In this document: positions 60,686 through 64,000 of the stretch, one piece after another
Numbering within the stretch: the first letter of the stretch is position 1
How the letters are laid out: every line of letters begins with the position of its first letter
Source of the DNA: a virus
Virus record (IMG/VR): IMGVR_UViG_3300028666_000032
Span: 1 to 64,000 of that record
Length of the DNA: 64,000 bases
Strand: one strand, 5' to 3'
Program-made: the position numbers and the translations under genes
Notes under the pieces: model-generated
What the model saw: the letters and a program-made list of their open reading frames with translations, nothing else
What the model was told of the DNA's origin: nothing
Database searches by the model: none

Positions 60686-60984
60686 GTTGCGTTTGCTGCA
60701 AATCCTGTGGTGTTTGGGTTGACAGCGACGACACCATAGATGGCGCATGGGACAAGGATAAACCATTCGGTTGGAAATGTGAGAATTGCCTTGCCGATGA
60801 TGGAGAGAAGGCCGACGAGCAAGGCTATCGCGTGCCAGACCCGGAAGCCACCATCGATGCTCAATGTGTGAAAGGCGCGTTCTACCTCATGGAAGCAATC
60901 AATGGTCGTGAGGGAAGCCCAGAAGGCAAAGCAGCACTGAAGGAAATTCTGCAAGCAGCGGCTGAGCGACAGAAGCAACCGTAA
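60682..60984 (+). CDS. zinc-binding protein
   Basis: One hundred residues; C-V-C-C-K-S-C at the start and W-K-C-E-N-C near residue 33 form a zinc ribbon, followed by an acidic helical tail. ATGA overlap with the previous gene. Confidence 0.7.
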   Translation: MSCVCCKSCGVWVDSDDTIDGAWDKDKPFGWKCENCLADDGEKADEQGYRVPDPEATIDAQCVKGAFYLMEAINGREGSPEGKAALKEILQAAAERQKQP

Positions 60985-60991
60985 CCCAAAA

Positions 60992-61007
60992 CCGGCACCC
61001 AAGCCGG
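60992..61007 (+). promoter_or_regulatory. CCGGC-ACCCAA-GCCGG hairpin before GGAGAAACTAG
   Basis: Stem and following GGAGAAACTAG match the element at 42902; the loop differs. It stands 11 bases before ATG 61018. Confidence 0.5.
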
Positions 61008-61017
61008 AGAAACTAGA

Positions 61018-61194
61018 ATGCCGTCGGAGGCTCGTGGTCGGCAGGTGCTATTGGACAGCAAGGATGCGGCTACGGCCCCTGCCGCTCCGGCTGGTCAAGC
61101 TTCTGCCCAAGCCCATGGCGAGGCCATTGCGGCCAGAGCGGACAGATTATATGCGATCAGGGTTGCCAAGCGGGCAGTGGGTGGGGAAGTATGA
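61018..61194 (+). CDS. Ala-rich small protein
   Basis: Fifty-eight residues, rich in Ala, Gln and Arg (A-A-P-A-G-Q-A-S-A-Q-A-H-G-E-A). It has a hairpin and GGAGAAACTAG before its start. Function unknown. Confidence 0.55.
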   Translation: MPSEARGRQVLLDSKDAATAPAAPAGQASAQAHGEAIAARADRLYAIRVAKRAVGGEV

Positions 61195-61237
61195 GAGTAT
61201 TGCCAAAGTAGTATAGAGTATTGTAATCTCATGGGGC

Positions 61238-61768
61238 ATGACGGCCAAGAAACTACGACCATGGCGAGCCCGCCCAATCCCTACACCTCTAGATCAACAT
61301 ATAATAGATCGGTTTTGGTCTTGCGTTGATAAAGGGGGTGACTGCTGGCTTTGGACCTCAGGCACTTGGCCAACTGGATATGGTCGATTTTATGTTGATA
61401 AACAACAGTATTTCTCTCAACGCATTTCTTACGCGCTCACACATGGATCATGTCCACCTGATAAAATGGTCTGCCATAAGTGCGACAATCCACCTTGCGT
61501 AAACCCGGATCATCTGTTCCTCGGCAGCGGGTTCGACAACATGAGGGATATGGTTTCGAAGGGACGAGTAGCCCGTGGAGGAAACCATGGAGAATGGGTT
61601 TCGGGCGAAAAGAACCACAGGGCCAAACTGGTAGCCTCACAAATCGTTGAAATAAGGCGGCTGCGGGCAGCGGGCGCGGAATGTAAGGACATTGCCAAAA
61701 AGTTCGGCATCCATAGGACGAATGTTTCCTTGATAGCGAATGGCCAGCGCTGGAAGCACATCGTCTAA
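61238..61768 (+). CDS. HNH homing endonuclease
   Basis: A 176-residue HNH_3 endonuclease: C-W-L-W-T-S-G near residue 36, C-H-K-C-D-N-P-P-C-V-N-P-D-H-L-F-L-G near residue 79, and a C-terminal helix-turn-helix (C-K-D-I-A-K-K-F-G-I-H-R-T-N-V). It resembles the one at 18733 throughout, so both may come from one mobile lineage. Confidence 0.85.
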   Translation: MTAKKLRPWRARPIPTPLDQHIIDRFWSCVDKGGDCWLWTSGTWPTGYGRFYVDKQQYFSQRISYALTHGSCPPDKMVCHKCDNPPCVNPDHLFLGSGFDNMRDMVSKGRVARGGNHGEWVSGEKNHRAKLVASQIVEIRRLRAAGAECKDIAKKFGIHRTNVSLIANGQRWKHIV

Positions 61769-62039
61769 CAGACGGACTTTGACACTAGCCAGCACAGAGG
61801 GGGGAATTCGGGCTATGATGACTTCGAAAACTAGTAGATGTAGACAACGAACTTACTGATCTAAGCCATTGATACGCCTGAGGTTTTGTAAACCGCCAAC
61901 GTGGGTTCGATTCCCTCACCCGGCACCAATATCTGGCTTATTTCCGCCATTCTTTCCCCGCATGCAGCGCATAGACCGCATAGACTGTGCCGGGTTCGGG
62001 CACAAGATAAGGAACATTCCCACTAACAATGGGATTAAA
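61769..62039. other. gap between converging genes
   Basis: A 271-base stretch with no convincing gene. It holds a tRNA 3'-half-like segment at about 61880-61928 and nothing else I can assign. Confidence 0.55.
61880..61928 (+). tRNA. tRNA 3'-half-like segment, candidate attachment site
   Basis: The sequence reads like the end of a tRNA: anticodon loop TTTGTAA (anticodon TGT, Thr), a T-arm with GGTTCGATTCC and the end CCGGCACCA. Two stem mismatches and the absence of a matching GCCGGGT 5' half within tRNA distance show that it is not a full gene. Integrating phages often carry such a segment as attP core. The phage's integrase is truncated. Confidence 0.45.
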
Positions 62040-62195
62040 CTAACACCGCAGAAAATCCCGATAATGCCCGCAATCCCGCATCGGCTCTGCCTTCTGGCTC
62101 CAGATGCGCTCGTGCTGAAGACAGAGGCCGTCGCGGCGGGGTTGGCGCTTGCAGGGTGTCCCCTTGGAGGTGGTGGCGACGCAGCGCTCGGTCAT
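62040..62195 (-). CDS. small Cys/His protein
   Basis: Fifty-one residues: R-C-V-A-T-T, G-T-P-C-K-R and G-L-C-L-Q-H, a spacing common in small phage zinc proteins. It starts in the stop of the P5-like gene (ATGA). Confidence 0.65.
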   Translation of the reverse strand: MTERCVATTSKGTPCKRQPRRDGLCLQHERIWSQKAEPMRDCGHYRDFLRC

Positions 62196-62623
62196 GCCGT
62201 CAATCCAATCGCCATCTCGACCCCGGCCTCTATGTCGGCCCCGCTCACGTAATCTCCCCCGTTTTCGAAGCGGAAGACACTGGCGAGAAGCTTGGCCAAG
62301 TTTCCAGAATCTTGCACATTGTATTGATTATTTGGATCGACACCGCAATCTGCAGCGACAAAATTTGCATAGGCGTTGGTGGGGTTGGCATCCGCAGGGG
62401 GTGCCCAGCGGTTGATATATTGCGCGACCGTCGATAGGCCGTGAGACAGACTATATTCGAGGAAGATGCGGGCTGCGGCCCGGACGCCATATTTGACATT
62501 TGAAAACTCCTCGAACTGGTCATCTGAAGATGGGACGATCTTGCCCAGCCACGGTGCTGCGCTGATCCTGATGTTTCCGGGGTTGGAAAGTCGGATGCCT
62601 CTTGGAAGCGTTTCGTCTTTCAT
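62192..62623 (-). CDS. P5-like lytic protein
   Basis: A 143-residue protein with the pattern of phage structural protein P5 / lytic transglycosylases: R-G-I-R-L-S-N-P-G-N-I-R near residue 8, F-E-E-F-S near residue 36, G-V-R-A-A-A-R-I-F and R-W-A-P-P-A-D. Probably a muralytic enzyme used in entry or release. Confidence 0.7.
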   Translation of the reverse strand: MKDETLPRGIRLSNPGNIRISAAPWLGKIVPSSDDQFEEFSNVKYGVRAAARIFLEYSLSHGLSTVAQYINRWAPPADANPTNAYANFVAADCGVDPNNQYNVQDSGNLAKLLASVFRFENGGDYVSGADIEAGVEMAIGLTA

Positions 62624-62754
62624 CTTTTCAACTCCCCCGCCCGTTTGCCAAACACCTTCTTGAAGAACTCCTTGGCGTTCTTGCGCTCGGTTTTGGTCTG
62701 TCCCTCGGAAAGAATGCGGAAAATCTTCTGTATGTCCTTGCTCTTTTTAGCCAT
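62620..62754 (-). CDS. 44-residue basic protein
   Basis: Very Lys/Arg-rich helix (A-K-K-S-K-D-I-Q-K-I-F; N-A-K-E-F-F-K-K-V-F-G). Overlaps both neighbours. Function unknown. Confidence 0.6.
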   Translation of the reverse strand: MAKKSKDIQKIFRILSEGQTKTERKNAKEFFKKVFGKRAGELKR

Positions 62755-62992
62755 GCGTCAAGTTCTCAGCAGCATTCACTAGGTCGCGCCGGTCTTTCCC
62801 TAATGGCGTCAAGACGTACTCTCTCGGAACGCTTCCGGGACGCCACGGCAAGGACGCAATAAGCTTTTGCTCGACCATGTTGGCAAACAGATATTCATTG
62901 CGGACGAAGGCGCGATCCATGATTTGGCGTTTGGTCAGGATTTCGCTTTCTTCCTTAAAAGAGAGCAGCATTGCGGCGCGGTCGGGGTTCAT
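62747..62992 (-). CDS. winged-helix-like protein
   Basis: An 81-residue protein; L-T-K-R-Q-I-M-D-R-A-F-V and Y-V-L-T-P-L-G-K suggest a winged helix. It overlaps its neighbours by 4 and 8 bases. Confidence 0.6.
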   Translation of the reverse strand: MNPDRAAMLLSFKEESEILTKRQIMDRAFVRNEYLFANMVEQKLIASLPWRPGSVPREYVLTPLGKDRRDLVNAAENLTHG

Positions 62993-63129
62993 GGTGTCAA
63001 CCTCATCTGCCGCGCTAGATGCCCTCGAATATCTGCCGGTAGCCTTGGCGCAACCCGGATTGGCGGCAACTCGGATTTAACAAAAAGATTGACGACTTCA
63101 CGGACAGACTTCCAGAATTTCGTTTTCAT
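62989..63129 (-). CDS. 46-residue protein
   Basis: Basic amphipathic protein (F-W-K-S-V-R-E-V-V-N-L-F-V). Its stop overlaps the next start (ATGA). No family recognised. Confidence 0.55.
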   Translation of the reverse strand: MKTKFWKSVREVVNLFVKSELPPIRVAPRLPADIRGHLARQMRLTP

Positions 63130-63134
63130 AGCGG

Positions 63135-63371
63135 TTATCCTTCTAGCGAGTTGAGTTTGGGAAGGGCGCTGCGGGCGATTGGGTGGAAAGGCTTTAGCGG
63201 TTCTTTCCCGGCACCGCGCCGCTCAAGCGTTGCGTGCTTCATGCCCTGTGAAATCTCGCCGTTTCCGATCAGCGAAGAGAGATACCTGAAACGCGCTGCC
63301 GTCATGGGCGGCGGTGTTGGCGTTTCCTTTGGGAGCGGCGCACCCATAAATTCATTGTTTGCAAGTGTCAT
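63135..63371 (-). CDS. hypothetical protein
   Basis: Seventy-eight residues, Pro-rich start (P-K-E-T-P-T-P-P-P). No family recognised; overlaps the previous gene by ATGA. Confidence 0.6.
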   Translation of the reverse strand: MTLANNEFMGAPLPKETPTPPPMTAARFRYLSSLIGNGEISQGMKHATLERRGAGKEPLKPFHPIARSALPKLNSLEG

Positions 63372-63568
63372 GGCTCTACTCCCTGCAATAGTCGAAGCGC
63401 CTGAAAAAGCTGGTGCTGCCGTGTTGGGTTAAATGGCGTGTGGTTCATAATAAGATGCGCTCGCATATTCGTAATCTCATGCTGCACTAGATCGAGAATG
63501 TCGGCGTCTACTGCTATGCGCAAATCCAGTTGTTCGCGTTCTGGCGTCATAACGTCTTTCCCATTCAT
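63368..63568 (-). CDS. helical protein
   Basis: Sixty-six residues, helical (D-A-D-I-L-D-L-V-Q-H-E-I-T-N-M). ATGA overlaps on both sides. Confidence 0.6.
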   Translation of the reverse strand: MNGKDVMTPEREQLDLRIAVDADILDLVQHEITNMRAHLIMNHTPFNPTRQHQLFQALRLLQGVEP

Positions 63569-63825
63569 GCCTCCGGTTGAATGAGTAGTGCTGCCGAGGC
63601 TCGCATGAGGCGGGCGCGTTCGTTCGGCTCAAGGGGCTTATCTGTGACCAATAGGCGGCGCATCGTCTCTTCGGCTGCGGCAAGCACACTGTCACAGAGC
63701 CACATATCTGCCGCAGTTTTGATTTTCTCTTGCGGGTTGGGGATGACGGTTTCGCTCCGGCGAACTGTTACAAGCTGATGAGCAGCACGCACATCAGCGA
63801 GGGAGATGATCTGAGCCTCAGGCAT
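63565..63825 (-). CDS. hypothetical protein
   Basis: Eighty-six residues, helical end (A-A-E-E-T-M-R-R-L-L). Overlaps the HicA-like gene by 8 bases. Confidence 0.65.
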   Translation of the reverse strand: MPEAQIISLADVRAAHQLVTVRRSETVIPNPQEKIKTAADMWLCDSVLAAAEETMRRLLVTDKPLEPNERARLMRASAALLIQPEA

Positions 63826-64000
63826 CGAGGGTTATCCCGGCTGCTTTGGCAATTTTCTTTGCGACATTAACGCTGTCTAATATTTGTGGGACTGTGATGC
63901 ATGGACGATCAGGGGCCTTGAATATGAAATGGCTCGTGCTTCGTCTTGCCAAAACATACCCGGCGCTCTCAAGGGCCTCTACAACAGGCTTGATGAAATG
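63818..64000 (-). CDS. HicA/YcfA-like protein (partial)
   Basis: The start lies beyond the right edge; 60 residues are visible. The pattern F-I-K-P-V-V-E-A-L-E-S-A-G-Y-V-L, R-R-S-T-S-H-F-I-F-K, then V-P-Q-I-L-D and I-A-K-A-A-G-I matches HicA-type double-stranded-RNA-binding toxins, with His in S-H-F as the catalytic position. A HicB antitoxin is not visible on this side, so toxin function is uncertain. Confidence 0.6.
   Translation of the reverse strand, partial: HFIKPVVEALESAGYVLARRSTSHFIFKAPDRPCITVPQILDSVNVAKKIAKAAGITLDA

Noticed and set aside
61811-61930. Complete tRNA gene
   Set aside because: No 5' acceptor strand complementary to ACCCGGC and no D-arm at tRNA distance; only the 3' half fits.

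Overview
The window reads as most of the genome of a long-tailed (siphovirus-type) phage of an alphaproteobacterium, possibly rhizobial. The evidence is a tail module of the gene-transfer-agent type (DUF2460, DUF2163, NlpC/P60 peptidase and a large tail-tip protein), an HK97-type head module, and a DUF1153 (SciP-family) gene, a family known from alphaproteobacteria. Both window edges cut genes on the minus strand, so the sequence continues on both sides or is circularly permuted.

Layout. 1-27.9 kb, minus strand: structural genes, read right to left: terminase, a beta-rich structural protein, a portal-MuF fusion, protease/scaffold, capsid, two long adhesins with signal peptides, connector genes, tail tube, frameshifted tail chaperone, tape measure, tail tip, and a third signal-peptide adhesin at the left edge. 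27.9-36.1 kb, minus: small membrane, lipoprotein and regulatory genes, a DUF1153 gene, a MarR-like regulator, two DUF1376 proteins, DnaB-type helicase and a membrane-anchored nuclease. 36.2-39.9 kb, plus: early genes including a Sak4-like ATPase and a PD-(D/E)XK nuclease. 39.96-41.3 kb, minus: a RyR-domain protein and two others. 41.4-58.1 kb, plus: a serine recombinase followed by a very dense run of tiny overlapping genes, interrupted by a two-gene cassette. 58.1-61.8 kb: remnant integration module, regulators and small genes. 62.0-64.0 kb, minus: small genes including a P5-like lysis candidate.

The most unusual feature is the plus-strand run from 42.08 to 53.88 kb. Forty-seven ORFs there carry the same short start-proximal tag: within the first ten codons comes a Thr-Thr pair, usually as P/S/T-Q/E/D/H/K-T-T, encoded by nCA[C/G]A[A/T]AC[C/G]AC. 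The proteins behind the tag are otherwise different (zinc ribbons, membrane proteins, a lipoprotein, a methyltransferase, a DUF551-like protein). Several untagged genes are instead preceded by a 10-12 codon ORF that is almost only the tag and whose stop overlaps the next start. This suggests a translation or regulatory device acting at gene starts rather than a protein domain.

Other signals: a shared palindrome AGCAATA-N-TATTGCT in three regulatory regions; a shared minus-strand promoter form GCTTGTAC-N17-TAATTT followed by a hairpin; seven stand-alone homing endonucleases, several overlapping start codons of essential genes; a truncated integrase fused tail-to-tail with a truncated Lar-like gene; and a promoter-bearing cassette encoding a probable membrane effector next to a serine recombinase remnant.
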